A stretch of DNA of 64,000 bases. It comes from Buxus sempervirens. Taxonomy: Eukaryota; Streptophyta; Magnoliopsida; Buxales; Buxaceae. The first letter of the stretch is position 1. Each line of letters starts with the position of its first letter. A model generated the notes under the pieces. That model was not told the DNA's origin and did no database searches. It saw only the letters and a program-made list of their open reading frames with translations. A program made the position numbers and the translations under genes. This document shows, piece after piece, positions 10,784 through 22,561 of this stretch. The DNA is taken from positions 2,427,883-2,491,882 of the forward strand of contig OX387183.1 of NCBI GenBank assembly GCA_947561395.2, given 5' to 3'.

Positions 10784-13746
10784 TCGAATCCCCGTATACG
10801 TCAAGTTCTTGAACATCATGATCTAGAGCAGCTTGCAATCCAATTATACACGCTTCATACTCTGCTATGTTGTTCGTGCACTGAAACCTCAACTTCACTG
10901 CGATTGGGATATGTGAACCATCCGGCTTCACTAATACTGCGCCAATTCCATTTCCATTCATATTTGCAGCCGCATCAAAGAACATCTACCAGGAGTCTTC
11001 ACTTTCTTCCTCTTCAGCAAATAAAATAGCCTAATCAGGGAAATTTGTCTTAAGAGGCTGATAATCTAGTAACGGATGCTCAGCTAGATGATCAGCAATT
11101 GCCTGGCCTTTGATTGCTTTCTGAGTAACGTACGTCAGGTCGAATTCTGAAAGCAAAAGCTGCCACTTCGCTGTTCTACTAGTTAAAGCCGGCTTTTCAA
11201 ACAGATATTTTAAAGGATCCATCCTTGAAATCATCAAAGTTGAATAGCTTAAGAAATAGTGCCTAAGCCTCTGAGTTGCCCAGACCAAAGCACAACAAGT
11301 TTTTTCCAAAGGTGAATATATTGTCTCATAATCTGTGAACTTCTTGCTCAAATAGTAGATAGCCTTTTCTTTTCTGCCTGTTTCATCATGCTGCCCCAAT
11401 ACACATCCCATTGATGTTTCTAAAACCGATAGATATAGGATCAATGGTTTTCCTGGAGTTGGCGGTACTAGAACAGGTGGATTTAACAGATAATCCTTTA
11501 TTTTATCAAATGCTTGTTGGCAATCCTCATTCCATATAGTTGGATTATTCTTCCTTAGAAGCTTAAAGATCGGTTCGCAAATAGCAGTGAGTTGTGCTAT
11601 GAACCGGCTAATATACTGAATTCTTCCCAGAAAACCCCTAACTTCATTTTCAGTTTTAGGAGGTGGAATCTCAATGATTGCTTTTGCCTTAGACGGGTCT
11701 ATCTCAATCCCTATTCTGCTTACAATGAATCCCAATAATTTCCCTGATGTGGCTCCAAAAACACACTTTGCTGGATTGAGCCTTAAGCTGTATTTCCTTA
11801 GACGGTCAAATACCCTATTTAGATTGATCAAGTGGTCTTCCTCTTCACATGATTTGGCGGTCATATCATCCACATAGACCTCCATTACTTTATGGATCAT
11901 GTCATGGAAAAGGGCTGTCATGGCTCGCTGATACATTGCTCCGGCATTCTTCAATCCAAAAGGCATGACTGTGTAGTGAAAGGTTCCCCAAGGCGTGATA
12001 AAAGCGGTTTTCTCTTGATCTTCCTTTGCCATTTTGATTTGGTTATATCCGGAAAAGCCATCCATAAAAGAGAACAAGCTGTGCACTACCGTGTTATCAA
12101 CCAAGATGTCGATGTGTGGCGAAGGAAAATCATCCTTCGGGCTTGCCTTGTTCAAGTCTCTGTAATCTACACACATCCTGACTTTTCCATCCTTCTTTGG
12201 AACCGGGACTATATTAGCTAACCAATCAGGGTATGTGGAAACCGCCAAAAACCCGGCTTGAAACTATTTCACCACTTCATCCTTGACTTTTAAAGTCCAC
12301 TCTGGTTTCAACCTTCTCAGTTTCTGCTTAATAGGCTTTACTCCTGGCAGGATTGCAGCCTGTGTACAACCATGTCTGTATCCAACCTTGGCATATCCCG
12401 ATAAGACCATGCGAACACGTCCTTGTAATCGGCCAAGAATTGGGACATTTCCTTCTGCTGCATATCAGACAAGCATGCACAAATCTTTACAATTTTTGGG
12501 TCATCTTTGGTTCCCAGGTTTATGGAAATGGTTTCTTCAGTATTAGGTTTAATACCCTTTTCGTGACGTTCCAATTGATATGATATTTCTCTTGGAAAGT
12601 CATCGTCTTCGGCCTCGGTCTCCTCTTCGATCCCCATTAGGTCGAAGTCGAGCTCGAGGTCGAAGTCATATTCAACTTGCTCTAATTCAGTTTGTATATA
12701 TGGTTCATAAGCAGTCTGGACCATTTTGAAAGCTTTAGATTTTCTAGAAAAAGTTGAAAAATCTTTTTGGTTTTTTTGAGAACCTTCTAAAGAGGCTTTT
12801 CCTGAAGATGAAGGTTCATTAAAACCTTCAGGAAAAGGGCGATCCACTAATGGAGTTTTTTTTTGGAGGCCGCAGCTGATTGCCAACCATATGCGGCCTC
12901 AAATGTCAAAGGGATCTCTTCCCAATTTTTTAACGTAAAGCCTTCTGGAGCAGGTGGTATAGTGCAAACCTGCTCCTCCTAAAGCTCTTGATCCGATACC
13001 ATCATTACCGGATTTGAAAAACTGCCCTTTTCTGCTTCTGGGTTGAGATCAGATGTGACTTCATCTGGGATCTTGATCGAGGTCCAGTCAATAAAAGGAA
13101 CCTCTTTTCCTGCTTTCTTTCTTCCTTCGTCCTCTGTCATTGCAAAGAATGACCCTGCCTCTTCTATGAAGTCTTGCCGTTCTCGTGGCAGTGGCTCCGG
13201 TTCATCCACGGCTTTAGGCGTCAAAGTGGGTGAAAGGGGGATAAAAGGTTGAAGGGTTGGGGTAAAAGGTTTTCTAAAAGGATTATCATTAAAATATGGG
13301 GGTTTGGAGGAATCTGTAGGAGGAGACAGTTGAATGATATGAGAGGGCTTTGAAAAAGTTTCCCTTAAATGAGGGAATTTTCCTTTATTCTTTTCCCTTT
13401 CATTACCATTTTCTTTCTATTGTCCCCTCTTCCATCTTCTCATTTTCATCCCTAGTCCTGCTCATGGGACCAGTCTTTGTGCCTCTATGGGCTCCACTCT
13501 TCCTTGTAGATTAATTCCCAACCCCTTTCCTGGGTGAAAATCCCAATCTTTCATGACCTTCTCCACCATCCTGTCGGCGCATGTCAGCTTCTCATTCTTT
13601 TTTAAACACCCCCCAGGTATGAAGTTGACTGTTTCAAACTGAAAAGAATGAAACGCAATTTTGTCTGCCGTTAATTCCACATTAATAAAAGGTACGTCAG
13701 GTGGTATGACGGGAGGGACTAGACTCTCGGCTAGGACTGTTATCAC
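10784..13746 (-). CDS. Element B pol: linker, reverse transcriptase, RNase H start
   Basis: Fossil Ty3/gypsy pol. Reading down the minus strand: a glycine-rich segment GKGLGINLQG near 13.5 kb (G-patch-like, known in Tat elements), an acidic linker near 12.4-13.2 kb, reverse transcriptase about 12.25-11.5 kb with SFMDGFSGYNQI, MPFGLKNAGAMYQRAM and VYVDDM, a connection region with GFLGRIQYISRFI, and the RNase H start near 10.98 kb with FFDAAANMNGNGIGAVL. Assigned to the Tat/Ogre side of Ty3/gypsy from these motifs. Broken. Confidence 0.85.
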
Positions 13747-13762
13747 CCTTTGACCCCTTATA

Positions 13763-16153
13763 TGTAAGACCCTGATTTTTGGTGAGTTTTATTTATTTTT
13801 GATATATAAACTGTGTTTATCAGGTGATTTTTGTGGTTTGAGGGCTTAGCCCATACTCGTATGTACAGGCGTTATATAACCGTTTTTCTGAAAACTTATA
13901 TTATTATTATTAAAGTATAGTTGTGTGCTTATTAACGTAAGTGGATGTGGAACATGTAGAGTTTCTAGTGGGCGAGTGCGCATAGGATCAAGGAGTTAAA
14001 GATTGATCGGGTGGCGTATGTATCGCAAGGTAAATATACAAAAAGGGAAAGTAGGGTTTGGGTTTATAGAATACTCGTATGAATACTTTTGGCAATACTT
14101 TTGTTTGCTGAAGAAGTTGGGCGACTTGGCGATTCGCGGCTCTGGTGTGGCGATTAGGGTTTTGCTAAGAAGAACGAAAGGTGCAAGTAGCTGCGATCGG
14201 ATAGTTCGAGTCGGAGATAGAGATTCAGTCGGTTATTTATTCTCGCGAACAGGGGATATATCAACTACGGTCGCTTCCTCGCGCGCAGCCGGAAATCGCG
14301 ATCGGCTGGTTGGGGAAGAAGCTGTTGTCCTGGGATTAAGCGCATACTGGTGAGTAGCACTGTTTTAAAACCGAGGTTTTAGTTTATTCGTAATGTATTT
14401 TGAAATGCATGGTCGTATTGTGAGTTCTGTGTTTTTCTGGAATACCGCGAGTTACGAACGAAGATTGAAAATTAATGTGAAATTAAAGATGTTTAGATTA
14501 AATCCAAAATGGGTTGGGAAGTCTTCTGGGAGTATTAGGAGTGTAATGGAGCAATAAAAGACCTAAAGAAACCAGCCAGAGTTGGAGATCTTGAAATAAC
14601 AGAGACTCGAAATTCGTAGTGGGTATCCGCCCACTTGGTGCCCACTTGCGCCCACTTCGGGAAGTAGGCGCCTAGGAAATTTGATCTGGCGCTCTTCTCG
14701 TGCCTTTCTCCCGCTCAGCTCGCGCTCACTTAGCGTCGAGTGAGCGCATGGTCCTTTTCCACCTATTTTCTATCCACCGATTGGCGCTCACCTGGCGCTC
14801 ACTTCAGGAAGTGAGCACATACCCAATTTAACTTACCAAATTTGATTTCTGACTGAACCAAGGGGGATTTTGATGTCTTGGGGTTTATATCACTTCACCA
14901 AACACTGGTTGGTAACCTTGGAACCTGCATTTCTTATTTAATTCCTAGGAGAATTCTAGTGGCAAATTCTTAAAAGTTTCCAAGATGAGTGTGGGTTATT
15001 TTTATATATGATTGTGCTGGATACCAAAACTCTAGGAGTTCTTAGTAGTTTTCTCCTCGAACTTATACAATGTTCTAATTGAGAAATGATTGACTTCTGG
15101 TTTCATTTTTTTGGGAAATGCTGAAATGTATGGTCTTGTTATAAATAACTGTGTTTGTATTCAAATGGCATGGTTTTGTGGAAATGAGAAATACTGAAAG
15201 TATTGAGATACTGTTTGGTCCAAAGGGACAGGTGATGAACTATGATGAGATATACATGATGTGGAATGAATGGTTTTTACTTTAAATGTGAAATTCAGAT
15301 TATACGATGTTTTACTGTTTTGGTCTAGCTTGTCCTGGATCTAGAGTCTAAGCTTAGTAATGTAATGTTATTTGTTGGTTGTTGGAATTGCATGGCCTTG
15401 TGTGTTGCCACGACCGGTGTAGAGCAACCAGAAACCCTGAGTAGGCCTAGTTGTCAATGCAGAAACCCGGGGAGTAGGCCTGCATTGGATGACGAAACCC
15501 TGAGTAGGCCGTCATTTCAGAGTTTCCGAAACCCTGAGTAGGCCGGAACTGTGTACATGGAGGTGTGGAGTGTCTACTTGGCATGTTTAATTTATCAACT
15601 AAACAATAGTCATGACATTGTCCGATCGATGTGTTGTCGTACTTAACTGAGATGTGATTTGACCGATGAGATGGGTTTTGGTTTGAACTTGATTATGATA
15701 TGAGTTGTTTAATCGTACGGAACGTTTATCGATGCATAGCTTTGAACTGTGATTAACTATTTCTGCATGCATGTGCTACTCGCTGAGATATTTGTATCTC
15801 ACTATGTTGTTTTGTTGTGATTTTCAGATACTCGTGGCGAGGCGACTACTGGGGTAGATCCTGCTGAGGCTTATAGGGAGGAAGGTTACTATTACCTTCC
15901 TTACACTTGTAGGTTATCTTGTTCCGAATTTGAGTACGTTGAATAATTGAGGTGTATTAAAATCTATTTGGGGGTTGAACCATATGTTTCTAGTTAAGTC
16001 TAAACGTTACATTTCTTGGATGAATAAAATTGTGCACTCTGACAGGTTATAGTTATATGATTATCCAGCGATCATATTTAATTATCGATCCTTGCCTAAC
16101 CTCCGTGAGATGTGTTATATCTTTATTGAACAACACGGATCCGGGGCGTTACA
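13763..16153 (+). mobile_element. Solo LTR G inserted in pol of element B
   Basis: 2391 bp opening TGTAAGACCC and ending GGGGCGTTACA, flanked by the exact 5-bp duplication TTATA (13758-13762 and 16154-16158). No gag or pol lies inside, so it is a solo LTR left by LTR-LTR recombination. It is related to LTR H at the right window edge (shared GAGATATTTGTATCTCA-like segment and the GGGGCGTTACA end), a pattern seen in Del/Tekay-type Ty3/gypsy LTRs; the lineage call is tentative. Open frames inside it are not recognisable proteins. Confidence 0.9.
15428..15545. repeat. Short repeats in solo LTR G
   Basis: Four near copies of GAAACCCTGAGTAGGCC at roughly 30-33-nt steps, separated by unlike spacer bases. 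Comparable place in LTR H shows different short repeats. Confidence 0.7.
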
Positions 16154-16949
16154 TTATATATTTTACTCTTTGGTGAAGGGTGGATGGTATCGCCCTAGTT
16201 GAGTGAATCCACGGCCTTCCTAGGAGAAGATTGAAGGCAGCTGGAATATCTATCACTTCGAAAGTGATATTAAAGATATTCGGTCCGATGGTAGTCGGCA
16301 ATTCAATCTCCCCTAGGGAGTGTGTTTTGGAGCTATCAAAAGCTCTCACTATCCTTCCGTTCTGCTTAATTTTGGATTGATCTAGACCGAGTCTAACAAA
16401 TGTTACTAAGGGACAGACGTTTAAGGCTGACCTATTATCTATTAGAACTCGGGCTATCATATTACCCTTACAAAGCACTGTGATGTGCAAAGGGTCCACA
16501 TGATAACATCTGCCAGGGCTTATCTTGCTTTCCGAAAAGCTTATTACATTGTGAGATAAGATCTGGCCGATCATCATGCCGAGCTGGTCTGGCTCAATTG
16601 TTTTAGGCACGTGAGCACTCTGGAGTACCTTTATTAATGAGTCCCTATGCTTTTCTGAATTAAGCAACAATCCCAGTATTGATATCTGGGCAGGGACCTT
16701 AATTAATTGGTCGACAATATTGAATTCACTCTTTTTCAGTATTTTTAAGAGGTCCGCTACCTCATCATTGACGACCTGGGGGTGTCTTCCCCTATCTTTG
16801 CCTTTCCCCTCTGATTTTGTTCTGCCTCTTTCTTTTCTTGTTGTTTTCCTTCCACACATCTCCCTGATCTTGTCATGAGATTTATTTCCTCCTGACTCTG
16901 ATTCCTGGCCACTGGGATAGTGGTCGTATAACCCTCGCTGTAGTTCCAA
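16149..16949 (-). CDS. Element B protease region
   Basis: Fossil retropepsin-type region following gag. Recognisable parts are VLIDNRSALNVCP (active-site neighbourhood of the gypsy protease) and NLLLGRPWIHSTRAIPSTLHQ, the motif that closes the domain in Tat-type elements. Reading continues in 13.75-13.46 kb on the far side of solo LTR G. It overlaps the end of gag in another frame, a usual arrangement for LTR elements. Confidence 0.8.
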   Translation of the reverse strand: MELQRGLYDHYPSGQESESGGNKSHDKIREMCGRKTTRKERGRTKSEGKGKDRGRHPQVVNDEVADLLKILKKSEFNIVDQLIKVPAQISILGLLLNSEKHRDSLIKVLQSAHVPKTIEPDQLGMMIGQILSHNVISFSESKISPGRCYHVDPLHITVLCKGNMIARVLIDNRSALNVCPLVTFVRLGLDQSKIKQNGRIVRAFDSSKTHSLGEIELPTTIGPNIFNITFEVIDIPAAFNLLLGRPWIHSTRAIPSTLHQRVKYIM

Positions 16950-18970
16950 GGTACAACAGTTTCTGAATAGGAGGGTTTAGGAACGTTAAATACCAAGGGC
17001 TGGAGATGAGACCTTGGTGCAGGAGTTGATGTGGGAGTGGGGTTGGAAGGAGGCACCTCAATAACCAGAGGCGAGGATTGCCTGGGTTCCTTGGGTTGAG
17101 AGGATCTCAAGGTCTGAGAAGAAACAGAGGTAATGGATGCTGTGGCGGGGTCATATTTAATGACCAAAGGTGGTTTGGATGATGGAGTAGGTGAAGGAGC
17201 AACATCCTGGTTGCAATTAATGATGAGAGGGGGTTTGGTTACATTAAGCTGGGCCATGAGAGAAGCGGCCCGGTTCAAAGAGGTATTAATGTCCTCTGCA
17301 GTCTTGCCACTTCCTTTATTTCTAGAAATGACGTTGATTTGTTCCCCTATCTCTTCTTGGTCAAAATGGACCGTAACGGACGTCCCTATGAGTACAATTA
17401 ACTGCGAGGGATCAAACTTCTTAGGTCCAGAAGAGACGGTCCCTACAAAATTGGAAGGACCTGCCCCATTATGCTGGGGCAGAGGATTTTGACCAATGTC
17501 AGTCCTAGCGGGAGAGGGTGCAGCCGTGTTAAACAACAAGGTTCCCTGATCGATCAAATCCTGGATGGCATGTTTTAATGGCCAACACCTGTCTGTAGGG
17601 TGTCCTGGTGCACCCATATGGTATTCACAGGTGGTGGAGGGATCGAAATTCTTTCCCTTTGAAGCATTCGGATTTGGCTCTTTCAGGGTAACATACCCTG
17701 CGTTTAACAAAGTTGGCAGAAGCTGGGATGGAGTCATAGGAAGAGGGGAAAGGACCCTATTTCTTCTGGACGCCATCCAAGCGTCCCTCTCATCTTTAGA
17801 GAATACCCTTTTTTGGTTGGGCATTGCTGCTTGAGGAACATTAATATTGAGAGGGTTTTGATAGGTCGATTGCGGCTGCACTGGGCTGGATGGAGGTGCA
17901 GAAATGTTGACTTGGAGTGGTTTCTTGGAGGGTTGGAGTTGTACCATATTTACTTCCCCTTCTTTCTTCCCTCCATTCTTTCTTGCCCCATTTCTTTGCT
18001 TTTGGGCAGAAGAATCAGATGTGGGCTCCTGCTGACGAGCCGTGGCAGAATGGTCATAGATTCTCCCGGATCTGATTCCATCTTCAATCCGGTCTGCGAC
18101 TTGCACTAAGGCAGCAAAACTGGTGGTTATTTGACCCACCAAGTGATCGTAAAAAGGCTGCCCTAGTGTGCCAATAAAGGTCGTTACCATCTCAGGCTCT
18201 ATCATGGGCGGCCTGACTTGGGAGGCGGCCTCTCTCCACCTTTTGGCATACTGCCTTACTGTCTCATCTCTTACCTTGCTCATCTTCGTCATATCATACC
18301 TATCTGGTACGATGTCGGCGTTGAAACGGTATTGAGCGAGGAAAGCATTAGCCAGATCCTTCCACCTTCTGATTCTGCTGTGGTCCACTGTCGCGAACCA
18401 CCTTAAAGCTGCCCCTGTCAGGCTTCTCTGGAATAGCTGGATCAGGATGCCATCATCTCGGCCAAACTGGCACAACACCCCATAGTAGAGCTTCAGATGG
18501 CTCATTGGGCATCCTGTGCCATCATACTTTTCAAAGTCTGGGCATTTAAATTTGGCCGGTAGGCATGCGTCGGGGTACATGCAAAGATCCTTGAAGTTGG
18601 TACCACCCAACGTGTTGATCCCCCTTACTTCTTTCAGCTCTTCTTGGATGGACTCCAGCTTGTCCAAGAATTTTCTCTCCAGTTCTACCCTCAGTCTCTC
18701 CTTTTCTTTCTCCTTCTCCCTCTCATATTCAGATTCCTCCTCCCGGATCAAGATAGGCTCGGGGTTTGGCTGGTAGAGTTCAGGTTGAGGTGGGATAGGT
18801 TGGACTGGTGGTGGAAGATCATTTTGAGGTGGAGCTGGTGGTGCATTGTGGGATAAGGAAGCCTGGTGAACCTGAGCCTGCGCCTGTTGCTCCTGCATCT
18901 GGGCCTGAGCCGCTTGGTTGGCCAGCAGATTTTCCAGCAGTTTTGTCATCCCTGCCACTTGCTCCTGCAA
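16757..18970 (-). CDS. Element B gag
   Basis: Fossil gag of a Tat-like element, over 700 codons. It shows a Gln-rich start, a charged EREKEKEKERLR coiled segment, the retrotransposon gag core (KFDKYDGTG-like FEKYDGTGCPMSHLKLY, ALRWFATVD, FNADIVPDR, ETVRQYAKRWREAA), a CEYHMGAPGHPTDRCWPLK zinc-knuckle-like stretch and a long Pro/Ser-rich tail. The frame stays open upstream to about 19085, so the true start may be there. Confidence 0.85.
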   Translation of the reverse strand: MQEQVAGMTKLLENLLANQAAQAQMQEQQAQAQVHQASLSHNAPPAPPQNDLPPPVQPIPPQPELYQPNPEPILIREEESEYEREKEKEKERLRVELERKFLDKLESIQEELKEVRGINTLGGTNFKDLCMYPDACLPAKFKCPDFEKYDGTGCPMSHLKLYYGVLCQFGRDDGILIQLFQRSLTGAALRWFATVDHSRIRRWKDLANAFLAQYRFNADIVPDRYDMTKMSKVRDETVRQYAKRWREAASQVRPPMIEPEMVTTFIGTLGQPFYDHLVGQITTSFAALVQVADRIEDGIRSGRIYDHSATARQQEPTSDSSAQKQRNGARKNGGKKEGEVNMVQLQPSKKPLQVNISAPPSSPVQPQSTYQNPLNINVPQAAMPNQKRVFSKDERDAWMASRRNRVLSPLPMTPSQLLPTLLNAGYVTLKEPNPNASKGKNFDPSTTCEYHMGAPGHPTDRCWPLKHAIQDLIDQGTLLFNTAAPSPARTDIGQNPLPQHNGAGPSNFVGTVSSGPKKFDPSQLIVLIGTSVTVHFDQEEIGEQINVISRNKGSGKTAEDINTSLNRAASLMAQLNVTKPPLIINCNQDVAPSPTPSSKPPLVIKYDPATASITSVSSQTLRSSQPKEPRQSSPLVIEVPPSNPTPTSTPAPRSHLQPLVFNVPKPSYSETVVPWNYSEGYTTTIPVARNQSQEEINLMTRSGRCVEGKQQEKKEAEQNQRGKAKIGEDTPRSSMMR

Positions 18971-19245
18971 TTGAGCAAAGGCCTCAGCAGAAACAGTGGA
19001 CAGTTTTTCAGTAGGGTTAATGGCGGCAGATTTTAGTCTCTGAGAACATCGGGGAGCAATGGTTGCAGTAGGAACCGAAAACCTTTAAAATAAAGAAAAG
19101 AAGCAATATCAGTATCCCAATAAATCTTGTTTACACACCTATGAATGCATGCATGCAGGCTTGGTGAACATGAGTTTGGGATTTTCCTTGTATTCATATT
19201 TTTTACTTTTTGGGTTTATGGTTAAAATAACCTTATCAAAATGAG

Positions 19246-19800
19246 GTGATTGATACGAAAAAGATCAAACCACAGAAATTTTGTTGGAGTATTCTAGGGC
19301 CTCCAACATGTCCCACAAAATATGATGTGGCTATAGTGAAAGCCTATAGTCAAATCAAACATTGGAATTACACAAGCTTCCAAGGGCTTATGACTTGGTT
19401 GGTGCGAAAAAGACCTACCAATGTTGGAATATTATAGGGCTTCCAACGTCCCACAAAATGAGATGCCTAAGGTAAAAGTCCTTAGACAAATCACAACTTG
19501 GAATTACGCAAGCTTCCAAAGGCTTATGCATTGGTTGGTACAAAAAAGACTAACCAATATTGGAAAATTCTAGGGCTTCCAACATATCCCACAAAAGATG
19601 AGATGTACAAAGTAAAAGTCCTTAGACAAACTCGAGACTTGGAATTACGCAAGCTTCCAAGGGCTTATGCTTTGGAATTAAGGCTTCCACAACCTCCTGA
19701 AATTACGCAGGCTTTCAGGAACCTATGAATTGGTTGGTGCGAAAAAGACCGACCAAGGTTGGAATTGAGGCTTCCACAGCCCCCTGAAATTACGCAGGCT
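19246..19800 (-). repeat. Imperfect tandem repeats in the leader of element B
   Basis: Three to four imperfect copies, about 135-150 bp apart, of a segment containing GGTGCGAAAAAGACC, TTCTAGGGCTTCCAAC and GGAATTACGCAAGCTTCC. They lie between PBS and gag. Confidence 0.7.
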
Positions 19801-19812
19801 TCCAGGTGCCTA

Positions 19813-20132
19813 TGATTTTCTAAATTCAGGCTTTAGAAGGCCTATGAAGATTTAAAAAAGATCTGGAATTTCAGGCTTCCAGGGATCCTATGAGTTTCTA
19901 AATTCAGGCTTTAGAAGGCCTATGAAGATTTTGAAAAAGATCTGGAATTTCAGGCTTCCAGGGGTCCTATGAGTTTCTAAATTCAGGCTTTAGAAGGCCT
20001 ATGAAGATTTTGAAAAAGATCTGGAATTTCAGGCTTCCAGGGGTCCTATGAGTTTCTAAATTCAGGCTTTAGAAGGCCTATGAAGATTTTGAAAAAGATC
20101 TGGAATTTCAGGCTTCCAGGGATCCTATGAAT
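19813..20132 (-). repeat. 79-bp tandem repeat, about four copies, leader of B
   Basis: Copies begin near 19813, 19892, 19971 and 20050, with an exact 79-bp step for the last three. Each holds TTCTAAATTCAGGCTTTAG and CTGGAATTTCAGGCTTCCAG. The repeats are related in sequence to the longer repeats next to them. Confidence 0.88.
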
Positions 20133-20134
20133 TT

Positions 20135-22539
20135 GATTTTCTGAAATTCCAAGGCTTTCAGATGCCTAAAATATTTTTGATTTCCCCCCTTAGGTGTTTT
20201 GAGTTAAAAAGAGACTCAATTTGCCTTTAAGGTGGTGATTTATTTGAAATTTTCTTTCATTGGATTTTTAAATGATTACTTGCTTGGAATTCAAAGGTTT
20301 CCAAGTGACCCACAAATTGTTCTTTGGAAGAAATCTTAAAAGTTTGGACACTTTATGATTAAAGATTTCTTAAAGGTTGATTTTTGATTGGAATTTGCCC
20401 CATTTTAAAAGAGTTGAGCTTTCTTTCATAAATTGTATTACACCTTAAGCTTAGCATGTTTTGGAAACTTATTGTGATCTCCAAGTTCAATTCTTGAGAT
20501 TGAAGTATGATTAGGTTGGTTATTTGAACCAATTCTCTTTGAATCATTTACTTCACTTAAGATGGGTTAAGCGGTCAAATTGGACAAAAAGAGCCCAATG
20601 TGGACTTAACCCCCAAATTGAGGTGCTTGACCTGTTTTTTGGTTTGAGCCGACTTTTATTTTATCATTTTCACCTTTGAGTTGAGTTAATTTGTTCAATT
20701 TCGATGAATATGTTCAAAATGACCTTAATCTCTTGATTTAGGTGGATTTAGGATGGTTTAAATGCCATTTATCTTATTTGGAGCCTTTGCACGTTTGCTT
20801 ATATGAATTAGGGATGAAAGGACCCAGAAATGTTTGATAAGCAAGGCTGAAACAGAATTTCGGCTTAAAACCGTATATTCAGAACGGTTTGGCCCAAACC
20901 ACACAAATCCTGCGGTTGCAGCAAAAATGCAACAAACCGTATACTCAGGACGGTTTTAAGCCAAAAAACAGATTTTCGAATTGTTTCCTTTTTCAATTGG
21001 TTTTATTAGCTTGATTACTTGCCCAAACACAGTGTTCACCATTGGGTGGCTTCCAGACTGCCCCAAATTGGACATTTGACACATCAAATGGTACTAAAAC
21101 CCACTTATACCATGGATTTCATGAGATTGCATGAGGAGACCACAAATATACACAAAAAGATCCTTTACAATAAAGGAAATGCATTATAATACAAATTGGC
21201 CTTCTAGGGCATGAATCAAAATAAAATTACAATTTAGCCTCCTTGGGCTTGAGAAAAAGGAAGAAATATCCTAAACTAAAATTAGAGGATGCCCTCTACA
21301 TCAGCAGCCCTTGAGTGTCATTCCCATGCAACATTCCTGCAAAGAAAAGGATTAGTATTATTTAAATAAAGGAGGGCCTAGGCTCCCACCCAAAATGGAC
21401 ACCCAATGCATGGATCTTGGACTTTGGGTTGCCTCCTATGGGCATTTGGGTAGAATGACCTCTAAAAAGAGTTAAAACTTTTCCTATGGGCTACACCAAT
21501 CCTAGGATACAACAATTCTTTGGGAAAAACAAAATCCCAACAAATGGACACCATGAGCTTAATTCTTGAGAAGTATAGAGGTCTTTACAAGAAATAAAAT
21601 GAAAATACCTTGTTACCTCATGTTTACCTTCAAAATGGTGTCCATATCATACCTTGGGTCACCTGAGCCATGCAAGACGGCCTTCCCTCATTACAAGCCC
21701 TTTCCCCATCGCATTTGGTTTATTTTGGCCAAAAGGGTGCTTCTCCACCTTCACGTAGGGGTTTTGGGTTTTGGCTCATTGGCAACTTAGAGCTCAAGCC
21801 TAGTGTATGACCAGAATTCTAGATCCACCATGTCATCACATCATTGGCTCAAAGCCTCTAAGGTGAATGTTTTCACTTTCGCTTCCCGAAGTAACGACCT
21901 CGGTGCGCCAAGCTACACACATTCTTGTTCAACTTCCTATAGGATAATAGGTAGGCTGTGTAAAAAAGAAAAAGGTGCACAAGTGAATTTGGAAAAGTGG
22001 GTCACATTCAACACAACGTCCCACCCTTGCCATTCTTTTCTCGTAGCCATGCAAGCCATACACATTCACCAAGGCATGATATAGAGATCAAATTTGATAA
22101 GGAATCACAAGCATATCAAGGTAATACAAACCTAGCATGCTCACTCTAAACATGCATTCTCACAAATCATGTAAGCATGGGAGCATGTTATCATTTTACA
22201 CAAAAAAGCATTCAACCATGGTGAGCATGCTTTTGACATATTAAAAATATCTCTTAAAAAAAAACCTTATCTCATGCTCAATGTCATTAAAATCCTAATC
22301 AAAACATGCTCATCATATAAACATGGTAGCCTAGTATGGTAAAACTAGCTAGGTCTCCTAACATGGTTTTGAACATAACCAAAGCATACACACATCACAT
22401 GGCATATTGTCTAAGGTCTTACATTCTCTATAAGCAGAAGCATTCCAATCAGCATGCTTATTACAATCAATCAAAACAACAAACAATCAATAAAATCAAA
22501 CAAAGACTAAGCATGCAAAACATGGCTCAATTCCACAAA
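20135..22539 (-). other. Leader of element B, no coding signal
   Basis: Between PBS and the tandem repeats. No recognisable protein on either strand. It holds a downstream palindrome cluster at about 20872-20962 (three 21-nt units of AACCGTA.../...CGGTT type, one less perfect). Confidence 0.6.
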
Positions 22540-22559
22540 GGTCCCCAGCAGAGTCGCCA
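22540..22559 (-). other. Primer binding site of element B
   Basis: TGGCGACTCTGCTGGGGACC on the minus strand, two bases after the LTR end. The position, the TGG start and the length fit a tRNA primer site. I do not assign the tRNA. Confidence 0.8.
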
Positions 22560-22561
22560 GT

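Noticed and set aside
13763-16153. Host gene or full element between the two protease parts of B
   Set aside because: TG...CA ends, an exact 5-bp duplication and no coding domains make it a solo LTR; the open frame at 14003-14353 has no family match.
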